DNA of 64,000 bases, taken from positions 1 through 64,000 of the forward strand of contig JARWSJ010000005.1 of assembly GCA_029906195.1 (NCBI GenBank). Direction: 5' to 3'. The translations under genes were made by a program, and so were the position numbers. The stretch's first letter is position 1; each line of letters starts with the position of its first letter. The DNA is from Chitinophagaceae bacterium 26-R-25. GTDB taxonomy: Bacteria; Bacteroidota; Bacteroidia; Chitinophagales; Chitinophagaceae. The notes beneath the pieces were generated by a model, which did no database searches, was not told the origin of the DNA, and saw nothing but the letters and a program-made list of their open reading frames with translations. Shown here piece after piece: positions 26,897 through 35,581 of the stretch.

Positions 26897-28410
26897 TTCG
26901 CGGCAGTTTTACTGGTGTTAGAAAAATAGCTTTTCACTTTGCTATCAGCATAGTTCCATGAAAGCCATGAGTATTGCTCCTGGTCATTCAAATATCTTTT
27001 TACTCTCTTGTCAAGGTTTTCACCCGATGTGGAATCAGCGGCGAGGAAAACGTCTTTGTTTTCATATAATACAGGCAAGGTTCTATCCGATAAACCAAGC
27101 AGAAAAGGCGTATCCAATGAGGTGATTTGATCTCTATGGCCAAGGTTGTATCTCACCATTACCACATCCCAATTAATGCATGACGCCGCAACCAGCAGAA
27201 AAACAGCGGCCCACGCATTTACTCTGAATAAGAAGTAGCTTGTTTTTGTAGCATATACTTTTACAAACACCGTCATCAATCCCACCAATACCATCAGCAA
27301 AAAGAACAACACCCCTATTCTTTTATATGCCAATCCATAATGCTGGATGTAATAATAATCGCGCAGTAATACCGATAGTACAAGAAACGCGTTTTGGAAT
27401 ATCCACAGGTACGTTCCATATTTCAACCATTTATTTCTTTTGTAAAAATTCAAATTGCCATTAAAGAAAAACAGTACTACAGCCATCGCAAGAATAATGG
27501 AAACGATCAGCAAACCGGTTCCTTCATGCACCAACTTATACAAGGGCTTGTCAGGGGTAAACTCAAAGTTCATCCACACATAATTTATGTCAATGCAATT
27601 CACGAAAAACAACAGCGCATTTAATAATACAAGGCTTATTACACCAGTCAGGTTTTCATTCTTTAAACCGATGATGGAAAAATATTTCACCGGCATCGGT
27701 TGCATCATGAATTTTCTCCGCACCGTCTTCTTTCTTCTTACTAATTCGTCGCTGTGAGCAATATCATTTACGCTGAAGTAATTGATCCGTGTTTTAGCCA
27801 ATAAAGATCCAATGATGTAAAAGCCAAACAGTGTAAAGAATATTCTCTCGGGTTTGAACATGAAAAAGAATCGTTCAAAATTTATCTCCAACCAATTGGC
27901 TACATTACCAACGATGTTTGCAAAAACACTGTTGGCGCCTGCATAAATGACGAAGAATACAAACGCAATTGCCACCGGAATGATTGAAAACTTTACATAC
28001 TTCGCCCAATTTGATTTGCGCTTTGTTTTTTTGCCAAATGCTCCACTTACCGTTTCCGCAAGATTGCCGATGAACAAAAAGAAATTCAGAAACACAGAGC
28101 CGCCAGCATACCACGCGGAGCGATGCGTATACTCGGCAAAACCAACAGTTAAAAGAACTGTGCATATAAATGCATACTTGGTAAGCACCGTATTATCCAA
28201 TAAAAGAGTGCCAAGGCAAATCACATTAGCCACCAATAACCAACGTACGATCGTATTTGCCCTGGCGGAAGGGTACAGATAAAACAAGGCCGAAAGAACA
28301 AAAGCATCAAAGAATACGGTATTGAGCGCCATCAATTCGCGATAAAAAAGAACATTGAATAAAAACGCTCCTATAATGTATAAGGTTAATTTTCGTAGCT
28401 GTTCATTCAT
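26893..28410 (-). CDS. DUF4153/DUF4173-type membrane protein
   Basis: A 505-residue polytopic protein with ten or more hydrophobic segments and a hydrophilic C-terminal tail (NLDKRVKRYLNDQEQYSWLS). Landmarks of the DUF4173 group are YTHRSAWYAGGSVFLNFFLF, AYKRIGVLFFLLMVLVGLMT, CINWDVVMVRYNLG and the final SWLSWNYADSKVKSYF. The function is unknown. It heads the four-gene run DUF4173-hypothetical-dgkA-DUF1361 with overlapping starts. A winged-helix regulator lies 62 bp upstream on the same strand and may control the cluster. Confidence 0.8.
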   Translation of the reverse strand: MNEQLRKLTLYIIGAFLFNVLFYRELMALNTVFFDAFVLSALFYLYPSARANTIVRWLLVANVICLGTLLLDNTVLTKYAFICTVLLTVGFAEYTHRSAWYAGGSVFLNFFLFIGNLAETVSGAFGKKTKRKSNWAKYVKFSIIPVAIAFVFFVIYAGANSVFANIVGNVANWLEINFERFFFMFKPERIFFTLFGFYIIGSLLAKTRINYFSVNDIAHSDELVRRKKTVRRKFMMQPMPVKYFSIIGLKNENLTGVISLVLLNALLFFVNCIDINYVWMNFEFTPDKPLYKLVHEGTGLLIVSIILAMAVVLFFFNGNLNFYKRNKWLKYGTYLWIFQNAFLVLSVLLRDYYYIQHYGLAYKRIGVLFFLLMVLVGLMTVFVKVYATKTSYFLFRVNAWAAVFLLVAASCINWDVVMVRYNLGHRDQITSLDTPFLLGLSDRTLPVLYENKDVFLAADSTSGENLDKRVKRYLNDQEQYSWLSWNYADSKVKSYFSNTSKTAAK

Positions 28411-28472
28411 GAGATTTCGTTGTTTATTATATTAAAAGCACTTTGAGTTACAAAGTTTATGTACAAAAAAAA

Positions 28473-28772
28473 TCACCCTAAGGATCTGATCATTTTTTCC
28501 AATGCCTCCAAGTGTTGTTTGAAAGCTTTTTCACCGGCTTTGGTGATGGAATAAGTTGTATTTGTTTTACGCCCGATAAAACCTTTCTGCACTTTTATGT
28601 AAGCATTCTCTTCCAGCGTTTTCATGTGTGAAGCAAGATTACCATCTGTTACACCGATCAATTCTTTAAGCTCATTAAAATTCACCTCCTCATTCACCAT
28701 CAGGGCACTCATTATGCCCAGGCGAACGCGGCTATCAAACACTTTATTTAAATTCTCAATCGGATTCTTCAT
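28473..28772 (-). CDS. Winged-helix transcriptional regulator
   Basis: A 99-residue single-domain winged helix of the MarR/ArsR-like HTH_27 type. The recognition region is VNFNELKELIGVTDGNLASHMKTLEE (about residues 30-55, quoted in part), followed by the wing GFIGRKTNTTYSITKAGEKAF. In Bacteroidota such regulators are often encoded beside the membrane proteins they control, which fits its place between two groups of membrane-protein genes. Effector unknown. Confidence 0.88.
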   Translation of the reverse strand: MKNPIENLNKVFDSRVRLGIMSALMVNEEVNFNELKELIGVTDGNLASHMKTLEENAYIKVQKGFIGRKTNTTYSITKAGEKAFKQHLEALEKMIRSLG

Positions 28773-28790
28773 GTTAAGTTTTGAGTGGTT

Positions 28791-28812
28791 GGCGAATGCG
28801 ATTCGCCCCTAC
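28791..28812. repeat. REP palindrome upstream of the winged-helix gene
   Basis: GGCGAATGCGATTCGCC plus CCTAC, followed by a one-sided TTTTCAATTTTCAAC phrase up to 28850. It breaks the spacing between two leftward genes. Confidence 0.85.
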
Positions 28813-28850
28813 CATTTTCAATTTTCAACTTTCAATTTTCAATTATCAAA

Positions 28851-29474
28851 TTATTCCCTCTCATATTTCCACCACATCACCAATCCATATACGATGTGCA
28901 AGATACCAAAACCTATGGTCCACAAAATAAGTCCTGAATGCAAGAGCCAGCAATTGATCATACCTAGTAATATCTGCGCATAACCCAAATACCTGATTTC
29001 CCCAAGTGTGTACTTGCTTCCATTCACGAGAGCCACACCGTAAAACAATAAACAAGTGGGAGCAATTAAGGTATAAAAGTTAAGGTCAATCATTTTTAAG
29101 ATCAGCACACCGCCGGCAGCCATTGGTAAAAAAGTGTTCCACAACAGTCTGCGTGCACTTGTGCCCCAGATCGCCACACCTGTTTTTTTACTTCGTATAT
29201 AGGTAAATGTGAAAGCCAGTACCAATGCTCCTGCCAACACACCGAGGGCAATCAAAAACAAACTGTATTCAAGATTATTTACAGAGTAATATCTGCTTTC
29301 AACATCCAAGCCACCAAAAGAGGCCAACTTCTCATGAGCCATCCATGCGCCAATTAAAGCGCAAACACCTGCACCTACACCACTCCATCCACTCAGGCTT
29401 ATGAAGCGACTTGAGCGCTCCATCATCTTCTTAATGTCCTGTAAAGTATCTAAAGGCTTAGATGAAGTATCCAT
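28851..29474 (-). CDS. Conserved hypothetical membrane protein
   Basis: A 207-residue protein. A short cytoplasmic N-terminus (LDTLQDIKKMMERSSRFISL) is followed by about six transmembrane segments, the first with SGWSGVGAGVCALIGAWMAH. The IKKMMERSSRFISLSGWSG start is a recurring pattern in a Bacteroidota family usually paired with a winged-helix regulator, which follows here after a REP. No biochemical role is known to me. Confidence 0.8.
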   Translation of the reverse strand: MDTSSKPLDTLQDIKKMMERSSRFISLSGWSGVGAGVCALIGAWMAHEKLASFGGLDVESRYYSVNNLEYSLFLIALGVLAGALVLAFTFTYIRSKKTGVAIWGTSARRLLWNTFLPMAAGGVLILKMIDLNFYTLIAPTCLLFYGVALVNGSKYTLGEIRYLGYAQILLGMINCWLLHSGLILWTIGFGILHIVYGLVMWWKYERE

Positions 29475-29724
29475 ATAAAAGTACTTTGAAAAACAAAGTA
29501 ATATAAAAAAAGTGTACCCTCCAAGAGTTTTAACTTTTTGTTGCTTGCGAATTGTTGCGCCTGTCAGGTAATTAACACTAAAATCACTGTCGATTTGAAC
29601 AAAAGATTGCCTGATTTTGTAATTTATTGAACTTCTAAATACTCGTTTATTCTGTTAACCTGTTATTCACTTAGAATCACTCAGTTATTCAATAATTCAG
29701 TAATTCAGTTATTATTTTCTGGTG
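29475..29724. other. Divergent intergenic region
   Basis: About 250 bp. The right part (29655-29712) holds a one-sided run of TCAGTTATTCAATAATTCAG without the opposite arm. A TATTTTTG box at 29725-29732 lies directly before the DUF5686 gene. Confidence 0.5.
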
Positions 29725-29735
29725 TATTTTTGCGG

Positions 29736-32255
29736 ATGCATCGTCCTTTGAAAAGTATAATTATTTCAACCCTCCTTTTGATCGTATCATGTACAAGTGC
29801 TTTGATAGGCTATTCCCAATCGAAAATTATAACGGGTTATATCAAAGATGGCCTGAGCGATGAACGTATTCCTTTTGCCTCAATTGATTTCATTAAAGCA
29901 AAATCTGGTAAATTGAGCGACTCTTCCGGAGCGTTCACTTTCTATTTTGATGCCTGGCCAACTGATACGTTAGAAGTTTCTTATGTCGGTTATAAAGATT
30001 ACAAACTATTCCTGAGTCCCGAATATTTCCACCAAAATGTAACCGGCGATACTCTTTTTCTTGTCATACCGCTCGACCGTGGCAAGTATGAAACGGCCGT
30101 TATTGTAAAAAGAAAAATAGATCGCGGATTGTTGATGTGGAAACGGATCGTAAAACGAAAGCCCTACAACGACCGCTACAGGTTTGACAATTATTCCTAC
30201 GAATTGTACAACAAACTGGAACTTGATTTTAATCGCATTAACAAGGAAAGATTAAAAGAAATAAAACTGCTAAGACCGTTCGGGTTTATACTTGAAAATG
30301 CAGACACTTCCAATGGAACTACTTTTCTTCCGGTATTTTTAACTGAAACGATTTCTGATTACTACGCTCAAAAAAGCCCTTTCAAAAGCCGTGAGATCAT
30401 TAAAGCAAGCAAAACGCTGGGTGTAAAAAATGAAAGCATTACGAAGTTTCTGGGCGGTACCGATCAGAATGTAAATATCTACGCAAACTTCATCCCGGTT
30501 TTCGACAAACAATTTGTAAGCCCTTTATCAGATAACGGCGACGCCTACTACCGGTACAGGGTTTTGGATACGCAATATGTAAACAAACGTAGATTGATTC
30601 ACCTTTCATTCGCACCGAAGCGTCGTGGGGAAAATACTTTCGAAGGAGATTGCTGGGTACATGACACTACGTTCGCGATTCAAAAAATGAATTTGTTTTT
30701 ATCGAAAGATGCCAACATCAACTTTGTTGAAAAGCTGAGTCTTATCCAGGAATATTCCATGGTCAACGATTCTTCCTGGTTTATTGCAAAAGACAAATTT
30801 GTAGTAGACATTGCGCCTATTGGCAAAACAAGGTTTGGCGTTATCGGAAGAAAAACAACGACCTATCGAAATCCGCAATTTGATTTGCCGACGATTACTG
30901 ATGCGATCAATCATAATAAGATAAAGCAGGAAGTGGTGATAGAGCCTGACGCCCGTGACCAGGCCGATTCATTCTGGAAAGCCAACAGGCATGAGGAATT
31001 GAATAAGAACGAAAAGGCGATCTACTCAATGATCGATACGCTGCAGAAAATGCCGCTGTTCCAAAAGTATACTAACACCATTTCATTCCTTGCCACCGGT
31101 TATAAAAGCATTGGCAACTGGGATATCGGGCCGTGGTATAACTGGTTTACATACAACAGCCTTGAAGGCTTCCGCACGCGTTTTGATATCAGCACGAACT
31201 ATGGCTTCAACAAAAATCTTTTACTCCATGGTTATCTTGCTTATGGCTGGTCAGATCATCAGTTCAAGTACAAGGCCGATGCCATGTATATTTTCAAACG
31301 CAATCCCCGATTGAGTGTTTACGGTTCATACACAAAAGATCTTGAAAACGGCCAGATCAACTACGGAGAAATCAGCCCGGATAACATTTTTGCCATTGCA
31401 ATTCGCAAACCTGGCGTTCCACTTAAGTTCATGAAAGTGGAGGAATACAGGCTCGAGATGTTCAAAGAATGGACGAGCGGTTTTTCTATAACACCAACAC
31501 TCATACGCAAAAAGTTCGATCCTGTTCAAAACCTTCCGCCAAAAAGCTTGTACGATGACGGCTCAGGAAATTCGCTGAACAATTTTGAAGCATCCATCAT
31601 GTTCCGCTTTGCTTATCTTGAAAAATTCCTTGAGAGCCATTTCTACCGTGTAAGCATGGGAAGCCCTTACCCTATCATTGAGTTTAAATATTCAAAAGGC
31701 ATGTCAGGCGTTTTTGGTAGCAACTATGACTACCACAAATTGTTTGGAAGTGTTTATGACTATATAAAAATTCCACCTTACGGAAGCATCTATTATAACT
31801 TCTTTGGTGGTAGAACTTACGGCACACTGCCTTATATGTTGCTGGATGTAGTGCCCGGAAATGAAATTTACTATTACAATAAATTTGCGTTCAGCTTAAT
31901 GAACCGTTTCCAATACATCACGGACCGTTATGTCGGTATGATATTCGAGCACAACTTTGGTAACGGACTATTCAGATTTATTCCATTAACACGCAGACTT
32001 AAGTTCAGACAGTTCTACAATTTTAAAATGATCAATGGTAACCTGAGCAAAGAAAACTATGATCTGAACTTTAACAACAGTTACAATACTTTTCAAAATC
32101 TCGGCGGCAAAACATATCTCGAGGTTGGGACCGGTGTAGATAACATTTTTAAATTCTTCCGTCTTGATCTTGTTTGGCGAGTATTGCCAACACCATTGCC
32201 GGAAAATCATATTGAAAGATTTGGAGTATTTGGAAGCTTCAGGCTGGGATTTTAG
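29736..32255 (+). CDS. DUF5686 outer-membrane protein with carboxypeptidase-like domain
   Basis: From ATG 29736 an 839-residue exported protein. The signal segment (IIISTLLLIVSCTSALIG) is followed by a CarboxypepD_reg-like beta-sandwich, ITGYIKDGLSDERIPFASID through YVGYKDYKL (about residues 33-90). The DUF5686 body then contains IVKRKPYNDRYRFDNYSYEL and GENTFEGDCWVHDTTFAIQK. The C-terminal half has porin-like aromatic strands, ending FGVFGSFRLGF, so it is probably an outer-membrane beta barrel. The family is frequent in Bacteroidota and of unknown function, often linked to surface processes. A cysteine in the signal leaves lipoprotein processing possible. Confidence 0.85.
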   Translation: MHRPLKSIIISTLLLIVSCTSALIGYSQSKIITGYIKDGLSDERIPFASIDFIKAKSGKLSDSSGAFTFYFDAWPTDTLEVSYVGYKDYKLFLSPEYFHQNVTGDTLFLVIPLDRGKYETAVIVKRKIDRGLLMWKRIVKRKPYNDRYRFDNYSYELYNKLELDFNRINKERLKEIKLLRPFGFILENADTSNGTTFLPVFLTETISDYYAQKSPFKSREIIKASKTLGVKNESITKFLGGTDQNVNIYANFIPVFDKQFVSPLSDNGDAYYRYRVLDTQYVNKRRLIHLSFAPKRRGENTFEGDCWVHDTTFAIQKMNLFLSKDANINFVEKLSLIQEYSMVNDSSWFIAKDKFVVDIAPIGKTRFGVIGRKTTTYRNPQFDLPTITDAINHNKIKQEVVIEPDARDQADSFWKANRHEELNKNEKAIYSMIDTLQKMPLFQKYTNTISFLATGYKSIGNWDIGPWYNWFTYNSLEGFRTRFDISTNYGFNKNLLLHGYLAYGWSDHQFKYKADAMYIFKRNPRLSVYGSYTKDLENGQINYGEISPDNIFAIAIRKPGVPLKFMKVEEYRLEMFKEWTSGFSITPTLIRKKFDPVQNLPPKSLYDDGSGNSLNNFEASIMFRFAYLEKFLESHFYRVSMGSPYPIIEFKYSKGMSGVFGSNYDYHKLFGSVYDYIKIPPYGSIYYNFFGGRTYGTLPYMLLDVVPGNEIYYYNKFAFSLMNRFQYITDRYVGMIFEHNFGNGLFRFIPLTRRLKFRQFYNFKMINGNLSKENYDLNFNNSYNTFQNLGGKTYLEVGTGVDNIFKFFRLDLVWRVLPTPLPENHIERFGVFGSFRLGF

Positions 32256-32538
32256 TGACTGAATAACTGAGTAACTGAATAACTGAAAGCTTAAGTTCAG
32301 TTTTGCACTTTATCGCTCTGCAAGGCTTGTAGCCTTGCAGTTTTATTTTATTGCCTCTGGCAAATACTCTTATCATCAAAGACGATAGAATAGTGCCGTA
32401 AGGCTACAACCCTTGCAGAGCGGAAACTTCTAGTGACTGAATAAATGAGTAACTGAATAACTGAGTGGCTGAAAATCGAAATGCAAACTTGAAATTGAAC
32501 AACTCAGTTATTCAGTCATTCAGTTATTCAGTTATTTG
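32256..32538. repeat. Inverted repeat block, GAATAACTGA family, enclosing a BIME-like element
   Basis: GAATAACTGAGTAACTGAAT units at 32259-32290 and 32434-32472, reverse complement at 32500-32537. It lies between convergent genes. Confidence 0.85.
32314..32422. repeat. BIME-like element, copy 1
   Basis: 109 bp with inverted ends CGCTCTGCAAGGCTTGTAG and its reverse complement. Each end is itself a small palindrome (TGCAAGGC/GCCTTGCA). It is nearly identical to the copy at 35340. The interior has TTGCCTCTGGCAA and a second small hairpin. Confidence 0.85.
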
Positions 32539-32551
32539 CACTCCTTTGGAT

Positions 32552-32584
32552 AAAAAAAGAAAAGCTCAGGGATAAACCTGAGCT
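32552..32584 (-). terminator. Terminator after the coiled-coil protein gene
   Basis: Stem AGCTCAGG/CCTGAGCT (32563-32570 with 32577-32584). On the minus strand it is followed by TTTCTTTTTTT. Confidence 0.8.
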
Positions 32585-32619
32585 CTCTACTAAGCAAGTA
32601 GTTTCCTTTTATTCAAACC

Positions 32620-33360
32620 CTAAGGCGTTGTAGTCTCTTCGTGCAGCGCGGAAGACGGATCTCCCAATTGACGAATGTCATTATTAAGATCTTCGAGTAA
32701 CGTTATTTTTCTCATCAGCTGCTGGCGCTGAAAATTAAAGGCGTGAAGCTTGGTTTCTTTATCCGCCACTAATTGCAGCAGCTGCTGATTTTCATTGTGA
32801 AGCGATTCCAGTTTCACCTGCAGTGTATCCAGGTTAATGGTGCTGGCGCTTACTTTCATAGCACCTTCAGCCTCTGGCTCGCCGGCAGATTTTGCTTTCC
32901 TTTTACGGAGCTTTTCCATCTGATCCTTCAACTGTGCAATTTCAACATCTTTCAGTTTGAGCATCTCAACAGTTTCCGCGAGCTGAGCCGCAGCCAGTTC
33001 AGCAGATTGCAATCTTATTTGCTCTTTATGAAGTTTCAGATTTTCGAGCTGGGTAGTTTCAAGCTCCATTTCTGTATTCTCCAGTTCTCTGGCAGTGGTT
33101 TCAAGCCTATCCGTCAAATCCTGGTATTTTTTTTCTTGTTTCTCCGATTCATCGAAATACTTCAGTTTCCATTCGTCTGCCTCTGAAATGGCATACGGAG
33201 ATTTGTTCTTTTTAGGTAGAACATTATTTCGTCTCGAAACAATAAAGAAATGGATGCAAAAGCCGAGTAGCACGGCGCAGAATTGGAAAAAAATCATTTC
33301 CAATAATCCTAATGAAAGATGAATGGTAAGTAACATTTGTAACATAGTGTTCATACTCAC
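32620..33360 (-). CDS. Membrane-anchored coiled-coil protein, function unknown
   Basis: A 246-residue protein with one N-terminal hydrophobic segment (LEMIFFQFCAVLLGFCIHFF, about residues 19-38). Long heptad-rich helices follow: YQDLTDRLETTARELENTEM, QSAELAAAQLAETVEMLKLK and LHNENQQLLQLVADKE. It is probably an inner-membrane anchored scaffold. No family name is recognised. It has its own terminator and sits upstream of pyrH in the opposite sense of co-transcription (downstream on the same strand, after pyrH's terminator). Confidence 0.78.
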   Translation of the reverse strand: MSMNTMLQMLLTIHLSLGLLEMIFFQFCAVLLGFCIHFFIVSRRNNVLPKKNKSPYAISEADEWKLKYFDESEKQEKKYQDLTDRLETTARELENTEMELETTQLENLKLHKEQIRLQSAELAAAQLAETVEMLKLKDVEIAQLKDQMEKLRKRKAKSAGEPEAEGAMKVSASTINLDTLQVKLESLHNENQQLLQLVADKETKLHAFNFQRQQLMRKITLLEDLNNDIRQLGDPSSALHEETTTP

Positions 33361-33431
33361 GGGAATTTTAAATACCGTTTGGGCATAAAAAATTGAATTC
33401 GATCTTTCAAAGGATTTGGGGTACGGTGTAC

Positions 33432-33458
33432 AAAAAAACCACCTTAAGGTGGTTTTTA
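33432..33458. terminator. Terminator after pyrH
   Basis: A-run, stem AACCACC/GGTGGTT with TTAA loop, T-run; works in both directions. Confidence 0.8.
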
Positions 33459-33514
33459 GTATCCGTAAAAATAACGCTCAGCTTGCATATTAGCAAGTGA
33501 TATGGACTATTTCT

Positions 33515-34228
33515 TTAATCTTTTACAAGTGTTCCTACTTTTTCACCCATTACGACTTTCAATAAATTTCCAGGTTTATTGATGTCGAAAACGATGATTG
33601 GCAGTGAATTTTCCATGCACAATGTGAAAGCGGTCATGTCCATAACCTTCAAATTCTTCGCTATGCACTCAGCAAAAGTGATGGTTTCAAATTTTTGCGC
33701 ATCCTTAACCTTCTCAGGATCAGCAGTATAGATGCCATCCACGCGGGTGCCCTTTAAAATCACGTCCGCTTTGATTTCGATGGCGCGAAGAGATCCGGCC
33801 GTATCTGTGGTGAAATATGGGTTACCGGTACCGGCACCAAAAATTACCACCCTGTGCTTTTCCAGGTGTCTCATCGCTCTTCTGCGAATGTATGGTTCAG
33901 CGATCTGTTCCATTTTTATAGCGCTTTGCAAACGCGTATAAATACCCTCTTTTTCCAATGCAGCCTGCACCGCCATTCCGTTTATTACGGTCGCAAGCAT
34001 ACCCATGTAGTCGCCATGCGCCCTTTCAATACCGGTTTCGGCCTCATTCATCCCACGATAAATGTTGCCTCCACCTATCACAAGTGCTACCTCCACACCA
34101 ATATCTGTTATTGTCTTAATTTCTCTTGCATATGCAGAAAGCATTGCGGGATCTAATCCAAAACTTTTGTCGCCCATCAAAGATTCGCCGGAGAGTTTGA
34201 GTAGAACTCGTTTGTATTTAGGTTGCAT
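33515..34228 (-). CDS. pyrH: UMP kinase
   Basis: A 237-residue bacterial UMP kinase of the amino-acid kinase fold, phosphorylating UMP for pyrimidine nucleotide synthesis. It begins [40 protein letters not shown] and [20 protein letters not shown] are the nucleotide-binding segments, and [20 protein letters not shown] is the UMP-binding region. The length is canonical. In many bacteria pyrH follows rpsB-tsf; here a ThuA gene and repeat blocks lie between them. Confidence 0.96.
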   Translation of the reverse strand: MQPKYKRVLLKLSGESLMGDKSFGLDPAMLSAYAREIKTITDIGVEVALVIGGGNIYRGMNEAETGIERAHGDYMGMLATVINGMAVQAALEKEGIYTRLQSAIKMEQIAEPYIRRRAMRHLEKHRVVIFGAGTGNPYFTTDTAGSLRAIEIKADVILKGTRVDGIYTADPEKVKDAQKFETITFAECIAKNLKVMDMTAFTLCMENSLPIIVFDINKPGNLLKVVMGEKVGTLVKD

Positions 34229-34257
34229 TTTGCGAAAATAGTATTTTATGGGAGAAT

Positions 34258-34390
34258 AGTTGATTGTTGTTAGTTCTTATTGATGGTTGATAGTTGTTAG
34301 TTGACGGTTGTTCGCTTTTTCGAGTTGACGTAGAAATGACGAACGCAAAACACAAAGACTAACAACGAACAACTATTAACGAACAACTTA
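34258..34390. repeat. Inverted repeat block, GTTGTTAGTTG family
   Basis: Left arm 34258-34312 (GATGGTTGATAGTTGTTAG), right arm 34358-34390 (AACAACGAACAACTATT). It lies between divergent pyrH and the ThuA gene. Confidence 0.8.
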
Positions 34391-34424
34391 AAAGTTCTAA
34401 CTTTCTTTCACTTAACACAACCCA

Positions 34425-35252
34425 ATGAACAAACATTTTTCGAAAGCGATTGGAGCCGTTTTATTGTTGCTCTTTGTCACCATATGCCTTGCGCAAAAGA
34501 AATCCTCATTCAAAGTCATTGCTTTTTATACCGCCAAGAGTGACCTCGCACACATCAGCTTTGTGCATGAAGCCAACAAATGGTTTCCTTCAATGGCAGC
34601 AAAGTATGGGTTTACATATGACTCTACAAATGACTGGACCAAATTAAATGACACTGTATTGGCCAAATACAATGTTGTCCTTTTCCTGGATACGCGACCT
34701 GATGATTCTACGGAAAGAGTGGCATTTGAAAAATATATGAAAAATGGAGGCGCGTGGATGGGCTTTCATTTCTCAGCATTTGCGTTGACACCATCTGCAT
34801 TCCCGCAAAACTGGGACTGGTACCACAATGAATTTCTTGGTTCGGGTTCTTATGTAAGCAATACATGGCACCCCACCTCTGCCATTGTTCGTGTTGAAGA
34901 CAAGAAACACCCTGTAATGAAAGGCATACCCGCTGTGTTTACTGCCCAGCCGAATGAATGGTACCGATGGTCAAATGATTTGAAACAAAATCCCGACATC
35001 GATATTTTGATTGCCATTGATAGTAGCAGCTTTCCTTTAGGCACAGGCCCAAAGCCTCATGAAATATGGCACAGCGGCTATTATCCTATTGTGTGGACGA
35101 ACAGGAAATACAAAATGGTGTACATGAACATGGGCCACAACGATATGGACTATGATGGCGGCACGAACAAAGAACTTTCTTCCACTTTTGGAAATGAAAT
35201 CCAGAATAGGCTTATTATTAACAGCCTGCTATGGCTGGGGAGGAAGCAATAA
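34425..35252 (+). CDS. Secreted ThuA-domain protein
   Basis: A 275-residue exported protein with signal peptide MNKHFSKAIGAVLLLLFVTI (cleavage after CLA, about residue 23). The ThuA domain has a glutamine-amidotransferase-like fold: FKVIAFYTAKSDLAHISFV, KYNVVLFLDTRPDD, NGGAWMGFHFSAFA and KYKMVYMNMGHNDMDYDGG. ThuA domains are linked to trehalose and other sugar use in Bacteroidota, but no sugar operon is adjacent. The start is an ATG preceded by AT-rich sequence. Confidence 0.88.
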   Translation: MNKHFSKAIGAVLLLLFVTICLAQKKSSFKVIAFYTAKSDLAHISFVHEANKWFPSMAAKYGFTYDSTNDWTKLNDTVLAKYNVVLFLDTRPDDSTERVAFEKYMKNGGAWMGFHFSAFALTPSAFPQNWDWYHNEFLGSGSYVSNTWHPTSAIVRVEDKKHPVMKGIPAVFTAQPNEWYRWSNDLKQNPDIDILIAIDSSSFPLGTGPKPHEIWHSGYYPIVWTNRKYKMVYMNMGHNDMDYDGGTNKELSSTFGNEIQNRLIINSLLWLGRKQ

Positions 35253-35524
35253 CTGATTGACTGAATGACTGAATAACTGAGTGGCTGAATGTTGAAATGC
35301 AAGATTGGATGCAAGGCACTCAGTTATTCAGTAATCTATCGCTCTGCAAGGCTTGTAGCCTTGCAGTTTTATTTTATTGCCTCTGGCAATACTGTTATCG
35401 TCAAAGGCGATAGAATAGTGCTGCAAGGCTACAAGCCTTGCAGAGCGGGAAAAGCTTACACTCAATCTCACTGTCTGACGTTCAAACCACTCAGTTATTC
35501 AGTTAATCAGTCATTCAGTTATTT
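35249..35524. repeat. Inverted repeat block, GAATAACTGA family, enclosing a BIME-like element
   Basis: Left arm 35249-35292, right arm 35489-35524, with further partial units at 35316-35334. It sits between the convergent ThuA and tsf genes and has the same nested design as the block at 32256. Confidence 0.85.
35340..35447. repeat. BIME-like element, copy 2
   Basis: 108 bp with inverted ends CGCTCTGCAAGGC and GCCTTGCAGAGCG. Here the inner hairpin TATCG/CGATA is perfect, while copy 1 has a mismatch. Confidence 0.85.
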
Positions 35525-35528
35525 GCAT

Positions 35529-35560
35529 AAAAAATCCCGCAAATTTGCGGGACTTTTTTT
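35529..35560. terminator. Terminator after tsf
   Basis: Palindrome TCCCGCAAATTTGCGGGA (35535-35552) between an A-run and a T-run. Confidence 0.85.
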
Positions 35561-35581
35561 ATATCGTGTTCGCGATTGGAA

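Noticed and set aside
32256..32538. CRISPR-like appearance of repeated GAATAACTGA units
   Set aside because: Units have no unique spacers of constant length, occur as inverted arms, and no cas genes are present.
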